A stretch of 64,000 nucleotides of DNA from Rosistilla carotiformis (lineage in GTDB: Bacteria; Planctomycetota; Planctomycetia; Pirellulales; Pirellulaceae). The stretch is taken from the NCBI RefSeq assembly GCF_007753095.1, contig NZ_CP036348.1, positions 7,107,411-7,171,410 on the forward strand, written 5' to 3'. Shown piece after piece: positions 18,796 to 28,081 of this stretch. A model generated the notes under the pieces. That model was not told the origin of the DNA, did no database searches, and worked only from the letters and a program-made list of their open reading frames with translations. Within the stretch, counting starts at the first letter, position 1. Every line of letters begins with the position of its first letter. The translations under genes were made by a program, and so were the position numbers.

Positions 18796-19641
18796 TTGTC
18801 GCACGATCGCGAATCGATGCAGGTGGATTGGCAGGGCCCCGATGCGGTGTTGCAACTGTTGTCGCGGAGCGGATGGTTGCGTTCGATCCGCTGGGTGCCG
18901 GAAGTCGATTCGACCAATCGGCTCGCCAAATCGCTAGCCGACCAAGCCGACCAGCCCACGCCGATGCTGATCGTTGCCAAATCGCAAACCCAAGGCCGCG
19001 GCCGGTTGGGGCGCAGCTGGTTCTCTGATTCCGGAACGCTCACCTTCTCGCTGATGCTCGCCGCCCCGCAACTGGCCGTCGACCGCACCCGTTGGCCGCA
19101 ACTGGCACTGGTGGCCGGACTGGCCGTGTGCGACGTGGTTGGCGAAGTCGTCGACCCGGTCGCGGTGCAGCTGAAGTGGCCCAACGATGTCTATCTGGCC
19201 GGCGGCAAGGTGGCGGGCGTGTTGATCGAAACCGCGGGGCGCGACAACGACCACGTGGTGATCGGAATTGGATTGAATGTGGCAACCGATTTGAGCAAGG
19301 CACCGCCAGAGGTCCAACAGCGGGCGCGTTCGATCCGCGATTACGCCGATCATCGCGTCGAAACCTTTGCGGTCCTCCCCGAGATCATCGATCGGATCGC
19401 CGTGCGGATCGCAGACTGGCGAACCGATTCGGCAGCGATCGCCGACGATTTTTCCAAAGTCTGCCTGCTGCGCGGTCGCCGCATCGAAATCAACACCGCG
19501 GGACAAACGCTGCAAGGAGTCTGCTTGGGGATCGATGGCGACGGAGCGCTGCGTGTCCGCCGCGACGAGGGCGAAGTGGTCGAGGTGAGGTCGGGCGAAG
19601 TGGTACAGTGGAGCGACGAGGTGGAGGTGCACGATGGGTAA
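18796..19641 (+). CDS. birA: Biotin--[acetyl-CoA-carboxylase] ligase
   Basis: Activates biotin with ATP and attaches it to the carrier lysine of biotin enzymes in the cytoplasm. Visible motifs: STNRLAK near the start, the adenylate-binding GRGRLGRSW, KWPNDVYL with GGKVAGVLIE, IGIGLNV, and a C-terminal SH3-like domain (GVCLGIDGDGALRV). About 280 residues, lacking the N-terminal helix-turn-helix of E. coli BirA, so it is a pure ligase and not a repressor. The TTG at 18796 has a GAGAG just upstream but very close; the ATG at 18817 is an alternative. Its last 8 bases overlap the next gene, an ECF sigma factor, implying cotranscription. Confidence 0.9.
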   Translation: MSHDRESMQVDWQGPDAVLQLLSRSGWLRSIRWVPEVDSTNRLAKSLADQADQPTPMLIVAKSQTQGRGRLGRSWFSDSGTLTFSLMLAAPQLAVDRTRWPQLALVAGLAVCDVVGEVVDPVAVQLKWPNDVYLAGGKVAGVLIETAGRDNDHVVIGIGLNVATDLSKAPPEVQQRARSIRDYADHRVETFAVLPEIIDRIAVRIADWRTDSAAIADDFSKVCLLRGRRIEINTAGQTLQGVCLGIDGDGALRVRRDEGEVVEVRSGEVVQWSDEVEVHDG

Positions 19642-20263
19642 ATCGATTTGGCCGGCGAGCGATCCGACAGGCGAACTCCTGCAAGGTGTTCGCGACGGGA
19701 ACGCACAGGCCACCAACGACTTATTTGACCGCCACCGCAGTGCGTTACGGCGATTGGTCCAGATGCGATTGGACCGCCGCGTCCAGCAGCGAGTCGACGT
19801 CAGCGACGTCGTGCAGGATGTCTTGACCGAAGCGAGCACGCGACTGACCGACTACCTGGCGAATCCCTCGATGTCGTTCCATCTGTGGTTGCGACAGATC
19901 GCCTGGGATCACATGATCGACACCTACCGTCGCCATCGCGGCAGCGCCAAACGGAGCATGGATCGCGAGCAATCGATCATAGGCCCCGTCGCCGACGATC
20001 GCTCGACGATGGAGATGATCGTCCAACTGCAAGATGCCGAATTAACTCCCGCAGCCGCGGCGATCCAATCCGAACTGTCCCGTCGCGTCGAAGCGACGAT
20101 CGACCAGTTGGACGCCAACGAACGGGAGATCATCCTGATGCGTCACTTTGAATATTTGTCGAATCAGGAAGTCGCCGAGGTCCTGGGACTACAACCCGCA
20201 GCCGCCAGCATGCGGTACCTCCGCGCCGTCCGCCGCCTGCGGGAATTGTTGGGTGACCTTTAA
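19634..20263 (+). CDS. ECF-type RNA polymerase sigma factor
   Basis: 209-residue sigma-70 family factor of the ECF type: region 2 (about 20-90) with DVSDVVQDVLTEA and the FHLWLRQIAWDHMIDTYRRH DNA-melting helix, a linker, and region 4 (about 150-205) with LDANEREIILMRHFEYLSNQEVAEVLGL helix-turn-helix. It redirects RNA polymerase to a dedicated promoter set. No anti-sigma factor, zinc-binding or membrane partner is adjacent; the gene overlaps birA by 8 bases and is convergent with dnaE2 across 117 bases. The composition of the linker resembles the ECF groups expanded in planctomycetes. Its regulon cannot be inferred from the window. Confidence 0.88.
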   Translation: MGKSIWPASDPTGELLQGVRDGNAQATNDLFDRHRSALRRLVQMRLDRRVQQRVDVSDVVQDVLTEASTRLTDYLANPSMSFHLWLRQIAWDHMIDTYRRHRGSAKRSMDREQSIIGPVADDRSTMEMIVQLQDAELTPAAAAIQSELSRRVEATIDQLDANEREIILMRHFEYLSNQEVAEVLGLQPAAASMRYLRAVRRLRELLGDL

Positions 20264-20380
20264 ACGTCAGCGAATCAGCGCCGATGACGCGAATGCCCCG
20301 AGCCACAGAGAAGATTGCCTGCAAGGTGACTTCATGGATTTCAGCGTCGCACAGCAAGTAACGGTTGATCGCTTGCCGAC

Positions 20381-23300
20381 TCAGTGAAAATCGCGGGACT
20401 GGATGTCGACGCTGTCGAATTGTTCCGACAGATCTTCCAGTCGGCCGACGATCACGTGGATGACGCCTTTGCGATTCTCCAGTTTGCCGTGGACCAGCCA
20501 GAAGTTGCTGGTCCGTGCGATCGTAAAGAACTGCTGCCAAACCTTCGGGAACAGGACCAGGTTCATCGCTCCGGTTTCATCCTCCAGCGTAACGAAGGTG
20601 ATTCCTTTCGCGGTCCCCGGCCGCTGTCGCAGCACGACCAGCCCAGCGACGCGGACATGTTGGCCATCGCGCATCGTTGGCAACTGGTCGGCTCGAGAGA
20701 CTTGCAGTTCGTTCAGATGCTCGCGGTAAAACGAGATCGGATGAGCTCGCAGACTCAGCCCCAGCGTGCTGTAATCGGCATGCACCTCTTGCATCGACGA
20801 CAGTGTTCCCAAGCTTGTCGGGACCTCGTCGTCGGCTCCCGATTCGTTTTCGGCAAACAGTGGCGTCCGTTCGGGATGGTCGTCTTGCGCCAACGATTCC
20901 CAGATCGCAGCCCGCCGGTTGGGAGACATCGACCGCAGCGCGTCGGCGTCGGCCAGTTGCGATGTCTGCGCACTGCTGAGCCCCGCGCGTCGCGTTAGGT
21001 CGGCCAAGCCGGTGAATCGCCCCGATGCGTTGCGAGCGTCGACGACCTGCTGCGCCGTCGACTCCGCCAGCCCGCGAACCAATCGCAGGCCAAGCCGCAC
21101 GGCGAGCGAACGCGCCGAGTTGCCGCTGCCGCTGGCCGCCGGATCGATCGGCTGCAACGTGCAGTCCCAGTCGCTGTCGTTTACATCGGGCGGAAGCACC
21201 TGCACGCCGTGCTGTTGTGCGTCGCGGACCAATTGCGCCGCGGAATAGAATCCCATCGGCTGGCTGTTCAATAGCGAAGCACAATAGGCGGCTGGGTAGT
21301 GACACTTCAGATAAGCCGACGCGTAGACGAGCAGCGCAAAACTGGCGGCGTGCGATTCGGGAAAGCCGTATTCGCCGAAGCCGCGGATCTGCGTGAAGAC
21401 GTGTTCGGCAAACTCGCCGCCGAAACCGTTGGCCTGCATCCCTTCGAGCAGCTTTTTGCGGAATTGATCGATCACTCCCGGACGCCGCCAAGCTGCCATG
21501 GCACGCCGCAATTGATCGGCTTCTCCCGGCGTGAACCCAGCCGCGACAACGGCCAGCTTCATCGCTTGCTCTTGAAAAATGGGCACTCCCAGCGTCTTCT
21601 CCAATACACCCCGGATCGCTTCGCTCGGATATTTTACCTGCGACGGATCCTGCCTAGCTTGCAGGTAGGGATGGACCATGTTCCCCTGGATCGGACCGGG
21701 ACGGACGATCGCGACTTCGATCACCAGATCGTAATAACACCGCGGACGCAGTCGCGGCAGCATGCTCATCTGAGCTCGACTTTCGATCTGGAAAACGCCG
21801 ACCGTATCGGCGGCGCAGATCATGTCATACGTCGCGCGATCGTCCGGTGGGATCGTTGCCAAAGTGAGCGCGCGGCCAGAGTGATTTTCAACCATGTCGA
21901 AGCAGCGATGGATCGCCGAAAGCATCCCCAGCGACAGGCAATCGACTTTCAAGATCCCCAATTCGTCCAGGTCATCTTTGTCCCACTGGATCACCGTACG
22001 GCCTTCCATCGCCGCGTTTTCGATCGGGCAAAGCTCCGACAACAATCCCTGCGTCATCACCATTCCGCCGACGTGCTGCGACAGATGCCGCGGGAAACCA
22101 CGCAGCGATTCGACAAGATGCAGGAACCGTTGGCCGACGTCGCTGCTCAGCGGCAAGCCAGCTTTTTCCGCCAGGTCGGGGAAGTCGTCTTGTCCGTAGC
22201 GTTCGGCCACTTTGGCCAACGCATCGATGCAATCCAGCGACACGCCCAACGCTTTGCCGACTTCGCGAATCGCACTCTTCGTACGATACGACGTCACCGT
22301 CGCGGTCATCCCGCAGCGATCGCGGCCGTACTTTTCGTACAGATACTGCAGCACCTCCTCGCGGCGCTGGTGCTCGAAATCGATATCGATATCGGGAGCT
22401 TCGGCACGCTCGCGGCTGATGAATCGCTCGAACAACAGATCCATTTCCGCCGGGTTGATCGACGTCACACCAAGACAATAACAGACAGCGGAGTTGGCCG
22501 CCGAACCTCGGCCTTGGCAGAGGATCCCGCGGCTGCGAGCGAACCGGACCGCATCCCAGACGGTTAAGAAGTACGCTTCGTAGTGGAGCTCTTCGATCAA
22601 TTGCGTCTCGTGTCGCAGCATCTCGATCAACCGCTGCGGAACGCCGTTGGGGTAACGTTGTTTGGCTCCGTGCCAGACTAGGCGTTTCAGGTAGTCGATC
22701 GCCGGGACGCCGTCGGGGGCGAGATCTTCTTTGGGATATTCATAACGCAGTTCGTCGAGCCGAAAGTTGCAGCGGTCGGCGATTTCGCAACTTCGCTCGA
22801 ACAGTTCCGCATGGTCGCCGAAGACCTCGGCGATTTCATCGAGCGATCGCAGATGGCGTTGGCTGTTGGCAAACCGCGCCTCTTGAATCGAATCGATCGT
22901 CGTCCCCAGCCGGATCGCGGTGACGAGATCGTGAATCAACATCCGCTGGGTCGAGTGATAGTGAACGTCGCCGGCGGCGACCAGCGGCAGCGACACTTGC
23001 CGCGCCAGTTGCATCGTCCGGGCGAGCTGCTCGCGATCGTCGACGCCTCGCTGCAGCGAGCACAACAAATACCCGCGGTCGCCAAACAGATCGGCAAATT
23101 GGCCCAGCGTTTGTCGCAGGTCGGACTCTTGCGGCGGCCCGGCCTCTGCCGTCGCGCGATCCAGCGGCGACGGAACGGTCGCTCCAGCCAACAGCCCCTG
23201 GTGATGATCGACAAGGTCTTGCCAATGTAATTCGCACTGACCTTTTTCAGCCCGCAAGCGGCCGGCGCTCAACAGCTGGCACAGCCGCCCATAGCTCGCT

Positions 23301-23545
23301 CGATCGGTGGCCCAGACGACAACCGGCGTCGCATCGATGAAATGCAATTCAGCACCGATCAACAGCTTCAGGCCGACATCTTTGGCCGCAGTGTGCGCTC
23401 GGACCACTCCGGCCAACGAATTGCGGTCGGTCACCGCCAGCGCACGGTAGCCCAGTCGATGCGCCTGCTCGGCCAGTTCAGCCGGATGCGAAGCCCCTTC
23501 GAGGAACGAGAAGTTCGATTTGCAGTGAAGTTCGGCGTAACGCAT
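20381..23545 (-). CDS. dnaE2: Error-prone DNA polymerase III alpha subunit DnaE2
   Basis: Translesion C-family polymerase of 1054 residues used in damage-induced mutagenesis. Starts with the DnaE2-typical RYAELHCKSNFSFLEGASHP of the PHP domain (I chose this ATG rather than one 33 bases upstream). Catalytic palm contains RGSAANS and PDIDIDFEHQRR with the active Asp residues, then FQEQAMKLAV, GEADQLRRAM and GFPESHAASFALLVY; helix-hairpin-helix RLVRGLAE, and a C-terminal OB fold (VAGLVVLRQRPGTAKGITF). No ImuA, ImuB or LexA gene is adjacent, although such cassettes are common; a lexA gene lies about 31 kb away. No clear operator is seen upstream. Confidence 0.93.
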   Translation of the reverse strand: MRYAELHCKSNFSFLEGASHPAELAEQAHRLGYRALAVTDRNSLAGVVRAHTAAKDVGLKLLIGAELHFIDATPVVVWATDRASYGRLCQLLSAGRLRAEKGQCELHWQDLVDHHQGLLAGATVPSPLDRATAEAGPPQESDLRQTLGQFADLFGDRGYLLCSLQRGVDDREQLARTMQLARQVSLPLVAAGDVHYHSTQRMLIHDLVTAIRLGTTIDSIQEARFANSQRHLRSLDEIAEVFGDHAELFERSCEIADRCNFRLDELRYEYPKEDLAPDGVPAIDYLKRLVWHGAKQRYPNGVPQRLIEMLRHETQLIEELHYEAYFLTVWDAVRFARSRGILCQGRGSAANSAVCYCLGVTSINPAEMDLLFERFISRERAEAPDIDIDFEHQRREEVLQYLYEKYGRDRCGMTATVTSYRTKSAIREVGKALGVSLDCIDALAKVAERYGQDDFPDLAEKAGLPLSSDVGQRFLHLVESLRGFPRHLSQHVGGMVMTQGLLSELCPIENAAMEGRTVIQWDKDDLDELGILKVDCLSLGMLSAIHRCFDMVENHSGRALTLATIPPDDRATYDMICAADTVGVFQIESRAQMSMLPRLRPRCYYDLVIEVAIVRPGPIQGNMVHPYLQARQDPSQVKYPSEAIRGVLEKTLGVPIFQEQAMKLAVVAAGFTPGEADQLRRAMAAWRRPGVIDQFRKKLLEGMQANGFGGEFAEHVFTQIRGFGEYGFPESHAASFALLVYASAYLKCHYPAAYCASLLNSQPMGFYSAAQLVRDAQQHGVQVLPPDVNDSDWDCTLQPIDPAASGSGNSARSLAVRLGLRLVRGLAESTAQQVVDARNASGRFTGLADLTRRAGLSSAQTSQLADADALRSMSPNRRAAIWESLAQDDHPERTPLFAENESGADDEVPTSLGTLSSMQEVHADYSTLGLSLRAHPISFYREHLNELQVSRADQLPTMRDGQHVRVAGLVVLRQRPGTAKGITFVTLEDETGAMNLVLFPKVWQQFFTIARTSNFWLVHGKLENRKGVIHVIVGRLEDLSEQFDSVDIQSRDFH

Positions 23546-23700
23546 CGATCCAGTCGCGGCGGAGTAACACAAGGGCAACGGTGGGAATTCGGTGGCCTAA
23601 GGCTCTGCCCGAGCTTCCGAATCCCAAGTTCCAGCGTACGGCAACCCTCTCGCCCTGCCAACGCCGCGCGGTTCGATTGCCTTGCCGCGGACTCCGGCAT

Positions 23701-24016
23701 CGATCCCTCCGAGAGCACCACGCGTCGAGGGGACGCATTCCGGAGGTGCGCCGCTGCGCGACGACCTCCGGCTACCTTCTTTTATCCCTTCGAGATTTCG
23801 GGCCGAAGGCTCAGCGAATTGCATAGCCCAGGCCAACGGCCTGGGACCACATCCCACGTGATCATCACGATGGCTGAAGGCCCGGTAATTTGTCGGCAAA
23901 TCGCCGGGCCGTTGGCCCTAGAGATGCGTGTTTATGCTATTCGCCCGTCGTTCCCAGGCCGCTGGCCTGGGCTATGCAAATTGTCGAGCCTTCGGCCCTG
24001 GGGGAGATCGTGTTTT
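23701..24016. repeat. 316-bp direct repeat, copy 1
   Basis: From CGATCCCTCCGAGAGCACC to GGAGATCGTGTTTT. It matches 24227-24543 with only scattered substitutions and one-base indels. It includes palindromes such as CCCAGGCC-AAC-GGCCTGGG (near 23827) and CCCAGGCC-GCT-GGCCTGGG (near 23960), plus a GGTAATTTGTCGGCAAATCG segment. No transposase or clear coding capacity. It lies directly upstream of dnaE2. Confidence 0.85.
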
Positions 24017-24108
24017 CCAATTGGACTTTGCTCTTAGGCTTTTCCATGCACATTGCTGGAGCCTCGACTAGCAAGACAACGACACAACGTTTCAAAAAAC
24101 CGAAACAT

Positions 24109-24225
24109 CGGCAAACGATCCCGACGGGGATCACAGATGGTAGCCGGTGGTTTGAGCGAAGCGAACACCACCGGATACCGGTCGCCCAACATCACGTCGC
24201 CCGCAACGCGGTCGCAGATCGATCT
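24109..24225. repeat. Dispersed repeat related to 18247-18400
   Basis: Sits between the two 316-bp copies and shares with the element at 18247 the ordered words GGGATC-CAGA, GGTAGCCG-TGGTTTGAGC and GCAACGCGGTCGCA. It appears to be a separate member of the same intergenic family, or the 5' portion of the larger composite element. Confidence 0.55.
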
Positions 24226-24226
24226 G

Positions 24227-24543
24227 CGATCCCTCCGGGAGCACCACGCGTCGAGGGGACGCATTCCGGAGGTGCGCCGCTGCGCGACGACCTCCGGCTA
24301 CCCTTCTTATCTCCCTTCGAGATTTCGGGCCGAAGGCTCAGCGAATTGCATCGCCCAGGCCAACGGCCTGGGACCACATCCCGTGTGATCATCGGGAGGG
24401 CTGAAGGCCCGGTAATTTGTCGGCAAATCGCCGGGCCGTTGGCCCTAGAGAGGCGTGTTTATGCTATTCGCCCGTCGTTCCCAGGCCGCTGGCCTGGGCT
24501 ATGCAAATTGACGAGCCTTCGGCCCTGGGGGAGATCGTGTTTT
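24227..24543. repeat. 317-bp direct repeat, copy 2
   Basis: Second copy of the element at 23701-24016, offset about 526 bases, same orientation, with both CCCAGGCC-N3-GGCCTGGG palindromes conserved. It ends about 100 bases from the stop of the sulfatase gene. The conservation is at DNA level including hairpins, not obviously at protein level. Confidence 0.85.
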
Positions 24544-24639
24544 GTATATGGGCCGTTGTTGTCTGGCCGTTGGCTATGCAAATTGCTTGAGCTTCGCCCC
24601 GCGAACCCCCAACGCTCCGGCGACCACAATTTTGGCCTC

Positions 24640-26187
24640 TCAATCGCGGGTCACTTTCGAGCCCCACCAATCTTTGTTGGGCTGAAAGTCTTCTTCGAGG
24701 AACCGGGCGTGCTGCTGTTCCAACGCCGGTTTGCGTTTGTTTCGCATCTGCTCCTGTTGCTGTTCTTTCTTCGCCGCGTCGAAGCGTGGATCGGGTTGTG
24801 GGATCCGAGCTCCTGTCGCTTTCAGCCATGCATCCAATTGGCCTCGCAATTGCCTGGCCCGTTCGGGCTGCTCGGCCACCAAATCGTTCTGCTCTCCGAT
24901 GTCGTTGGGCAGGTGGTAGAGTTCGTCGCGGCCATCTTCGTAATAATGGATCAGTTTCCAGTCTCCATCGCGGATGATCGACGACGGTTCGCCACCTTGG
25001 TTGCCGTAGTGCGGGTAGTGCCAGAACAGCGGTCGATCGGGAATCGATTTGCCGTGCAACAGCGGCACAAGGCTGACGCCATCGATCGCTTTCGGTGTCG
25101 CGAGCCCCGCCAGTTGCAAGAGGGTCGGATAGAAATCGGTTCCGATCACCGGCGTGTCACAGCGACTGCCGGGGGAGACGATCCCGGGGGCTTTGATGTA
25201 GAAGGGCTCTCGGATCCCACCTTCCCACTGCCGGCCCTTGCCGCCGCGGAACGGGAGGTTCGACGTGGCAAAGGCGTCGCCCGAGGAGACGCCGCCGTTG
25301 TCGCTGGTGAAGATCACGACGGTGTTTTTGTCGAGTCCGGTCTGCTTCAGCGTATCCAGCAAGATGCCGACCGCGTTGTCCATCGATTCCATCATTCCAG
25401 CATAGATCGGGCAATCTTGCACCTGCCGTACGGGGAGCGTGCGATCGACTAAGAATCGTTCTTCGGGCTGCTCGCCAGCCATCGCTTTGTCGCGGTATTT
25501 TTTCCAAAGTTCCGGCGTCGTTTGGATCGGGCCGTGGACGCTGTAGAACGATAGGAAAGCGAAGAAGGGACGGTCGGCCGAATCGCGGATGAAGCCAGCC
25601 GTTTCGTCGGCCAAGCGGATCGGCAGCGATTCTCCGGCCGAGCCGTCGGTCAATTTTGGGTTCTTGTACGGCGAGAAGAATCCGCCGGGAGGGCTGCCGC
25701 GATGATGGCCGCCGCGATTGATGTCGAATCCATGATCTTCGGGCATCGATCCCTCGCCACCAAGATGCCACTTGCCGGCAAAAAACGTCGCGTATCCCGC
25801 GTCGCGTAGTGCTTCGGCGACCGTTGTTTGGTCCAGTGGAAGGTTGTGTTCGTATTCGGCTGGCAAGACGCGATCGTTGCGCTTCCACTTCATCCCGCTG
25901 GCCGCACCAATCCAATCGGTGATCCCATGCCGTGCCGGATAGGTTCCCAACATGATGCTCGCTCGCGAGGGACTGCAGACTTGGCAAGCGGCGTAGCCCT
26001 GCGTGAATCGCATCCCGTCGTTGGCGATGCTGTCAATCCGTGGCGTCTCGTAGAACGTGCTCCCTTCGCCACTGAGGTCTTGGCAGCCGAGATCGTCGGC
26101 GAGGATGAAGACGAAGTTGGGCCGTTCGTTTTCTGCAACTGCAGGGGCAGCCAAGCCCAGCAGGATTCCAATCGCAAGCAGTCTCAT
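24640..26187 (-). CDS. Secreted sulfatase (family S1)
   Basis: Exported arylsulfatase-type enzyme of 515 residues. Signal peptide MRLLAIGILLGLAAPAVA; metal-binding ADDLG; the CSPSR signature in CQVCSPSRASIMLGTYPARHG, whose first Cys of CSPSR (C71) would be converted to formylglycine by a sulfatase-maturing enzyme not encoded here; GKWHLGG; and TSDNGG with the second metal pair. The C-terminal subdomain ends in a Gln/Lys-rich tail after residue 470. I chose the ATG at 26187 because a GAGG lies 10 bases before it; a GTG 9 bases upstream overlaps that site. Substrate is unpredictable by eye; planctomycete sulfatases often act on sulfated algal polysaccharides. Upstream lies the 115-bp repeat array. 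Confidence 0.9.
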   Translation of the reverse strand: MRLLAIGILLGLAAPAVAENERPNFVFILADDLGCQDLSGEGSTFYETPRIDSIANDGMRFTQGYAACQVCSPSRASIMLGTYPARHGITDWIGAASGMKWKRNDRVLPAEYEHNLPLDQTTVAEALRDAGYATFFAGKWHLGGEGSMPEDHGFDINRGGHHRGSPPGGFFSPYKNPKLTDGSAGESLPIRLADETAGFIRDSADRPFFAFLSFYSVHGPIQTTPELWKKYRDKAMAGEQPEERFLVDRTLPVRQVQDCPIYAGMMESMDNAVGILLDTLKQTGLDKNTVVIFTSDNGGVSSGDAFATSNLPFRGGKGRQWEGGIREPFYIKAPGIVSPGSRCDTPVIGTDFYPTLLQLAGLATPKAIDGVSLVPLLHGKSIPDRPLFWHYPHYGNQGGEPSSIIRDGDWKLIHYYEDGRDELYHLPNDIGEQNDLVAEQPERARQLRGQLDAWLKATGARIPQPDPRFDAAKKEQQQEQMRNKRKPALEQQHARFLEEDFQPNKDWWGSKVTRD

Positions 26188-26313
26188 TACAGTCACGCCT
26201 CTGCAAAATTCGTTTCAACCAATCGGGACCCGATCGATTCCCAGGGGAAGTCGCATCGGTCCGCCCAGTTTAGCTGAATCGCGAGGCGGATGGTTGCAAA
26301 ACACCTGCCGGAT

Positions 26314-26960
26314 GAGAATCACAGATGCTTCGGGGTGCCACGGACTCGGCCCGTGCTGTGTAAGGGGTAAGAGCACTGGCCGAGCCAGTGGCACCCGGAC
26401 GGTTGGTTGCAAGAACAGCCAGCCGGTCGAGCATCACAGATGCTTCGGGGTGGCACGGGCTCAGCCTGTGCTGCTTGAAAGTTAAAAGGCACTCGCCGGG
26501 CCAGTGGCACCCGGGCGGATGGTTGCAAAGACAGTCGCCGGTCGAGAATCACAGATGCTTCGGGGTGGCACGGGCTCAGCCCGTGCTGTGTAAAAGTTAG
26601 AAGTCACTGGCTGAGCCAGTGGCACCCGGACGGCTGGTTGCAAGAACAGCCAGCTGGTCGAGAATCACAGATGCTTCTGGGTGGCACGGGCTCGGCCCGT
26701 GCTGCTTGAAAGTTAGAAGTCACTGGCCGAGCCAGTGGCACCTGGGCGGATGGTTGCAGGAACAGTCGTCGGTTGAGAATCACAGATGCTTCGGGGTGGC
26801 ACGGGCTCGGCCCGTGCTGCTTAAAAGTTAAAAGGCACTGGCCGAGCCAGTGGCACCCGGACGGATGATTGCAAATACAGTCGCCGGTTGAGAATCACGG
26901 ATGCTTGGGGGTGCCACGGGCTCGGCCCGTGCTGCTTAAGAGTTAAGAGCCACTGGTGAA
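26314..26960. repeat. Six-unit 115-bp tandem repeat array with paired hairpins
   Basis: Units begin near 26314, 26430, 26545, 26660, 26775 and 26890 with GAGAATCACAGATGCTTCGG or a variant. Each unit holds two palindromes: GCACGGGCT-C-AGCCCGTGC-like and CACTGGCC-G-AGCCAGTG-like, joined by a CTGCTTGAAAGTTAAAAG-type spacer, then CACC(C/T)GG(A/G)CGG(A/C)TGGTTGCA. Units differ by several substitutions, some compensatory-looking across stems. No spacer-like variable segments and no cas genes, so it is not CRISPR. It lies between two minus-strand genes, upstream of the sulfatase. Confidence 0.88.
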
Positions 26961-26993
26961 GCCAACGGTACACGGTGAATTGCACCCGGGGGA

Positions 26994-28019
26994 TCAAACA
27001 ATGTGAACCAGTTGTTTGCCCAGGTTCTCTCCTTCGAACAGGCCGATGAACGCCTGCGGTGCTTGCTCGATCCCCTCGCTGACCGTCTCTTCCCAAACGA
27101 CTTTTTTGGCCTCGATCAACGACGCCATCTCTTGCACGAATTCGTCCTGCGCGTCCATGTGATCTCGGACGATAAAGCCTTGCATCCGCAATCGCTTGGC
27201 GATCACTTTAAATAGGTTCCGCGGTGCGGCGGGCGGCTCGGTCGCGTTGTACGTGGAGATCATTCCGCATTCGACACAGCAACCAAAGTCGTTCATCACC
27301 TCAATCGCCGCTTCCAGATGATCGCCGCCGACGTTGTCGAAGTAGACGTCGACGCCATCGGGAGCGTGCTGTGCCAACGCTCCGGCGAGATCATCGGTCT
27401 GTTTGTAATTGATGACAGCATCGACGCCGGTCTGCTCGCGCAGCCAGTCGATCTTGTCGGGCGATCCGGCGCTGCCGATCACCCGGCAATCTTTCGCTTT
27501 AGCCAACTGGCAGACGATCGAACCGACAGCTCCCGAAGCGGCGGAGACAAACACCGTGCTGCCAGGTTTCAGCTTGGCGATCTTGTTCAGCCCGACCCAA
27601 GCGGTCATCCCCGTCATTCCCAAGACGCCAAGATAAGCCTGCGCCGGAGCTCGCTGAGCATCGATCATCACGACGCCCGCGCCGTCGGACTTCCAGTACT
27701 CCCGCCAACCAAGGTTCCCCAAGACCATCGTCCCGGCTTCAAATTTTGGATGCCGCGATTCTACGACTTCGCCAACACATCCACCTTCCAACGGTTCGCC
27801 GATTTGGAACGGTGGCACGTAACTCTTGCCCTCCTTCATCCGACCTCGCATGTAGGGATCGACCGACATCCAATGGTTCTTGACCAGGAACTCCCCTTCG
27901 CCGATCGGCGACAGTTCAGCTGTCTTCAGTTGAAAGTTGCTGGTCGTCGGCATCCCGTCGGGACGCGACGCGAGTTCGATCTGTCGCGATCGCGTGGCCT
28001 GAGTGGTGCTGGTTGTCAT
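26994..28019 (-). CDS. NADP-dependent medium-chain reductase, CurA/leukotriene B4 dehydrogenase-like
   Basis: 341-residue zinc-free medium-chain oxidoreductase. N-terminal GroES-like fold (YMRGRM in MSVDPYMRGRMKEG is typical), then a Rossmann domain with the nucleotide loop VSAASGAVGSIVCQLAK and later GSAGSPDKIDWL, NVGGDHLEAAI, and the family C-terminal GKQLVHIV. Members reduce the alkenal or curcumin double bond with NADPH. It is the third gene of a minus-strand operon, 62 bases after the aldehyde dehydrogenase, and its stop lies about 34 bases from the repeat array. The likely role is reactive-carbonyl detoxification. Confidence 0.88.
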   Translation of the reverse strand: MTTSTTQATRSRQIELASRPDGMPTTSNFQLKTAELSPIGEGEFLVKNHWMSVDPYMRGRMKEGKSYVPPFQIGEPLEGGCVGEVVESRHPKFEAGTMVLGNLGWREYWKSDGAGVVMIDAQRAPAQAYLGVLGMTGMTAWVGLNKIAKLKPGSTVFVSAASGAVGSIVCQLAKAKDCRVIGSAGSPDKIDWLREQTGVDAVINYKQTDDLAGALAQHAPDGVDVYFDNVGGDHLEAAIEVMNDFGCCVECGMISTYNATEPPAAPRNLFKVIAKRLRMQGFIVRDHMDAQDEFVQEMASLIEAKKVVWEETVSEGIEQAPQAFIGLFEGENLGKQLVHIV

Positions 28020-28081
28020 CGTGGTATCCGTAATGCAAAAGGTGAGGCGAGGTGTGGGGGCGGCAGATGTCGGCGAGGCGA

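Noticed and set aside
23890-25452. 520-codon plus-strand frame across the repeats and antisense to a sulfatase
   Set aside because: It starts in repeat DNA and continues antisense to a clear sulfatase. The repeat parts look conserved as DNA hairpins rather than protein.
26314-26960. CRISPR-like periodicity
   Set aside because: Period is 115 bp with the whole unit conserved, no variable spacers, no short 25-40-base repeat and no cas genes.
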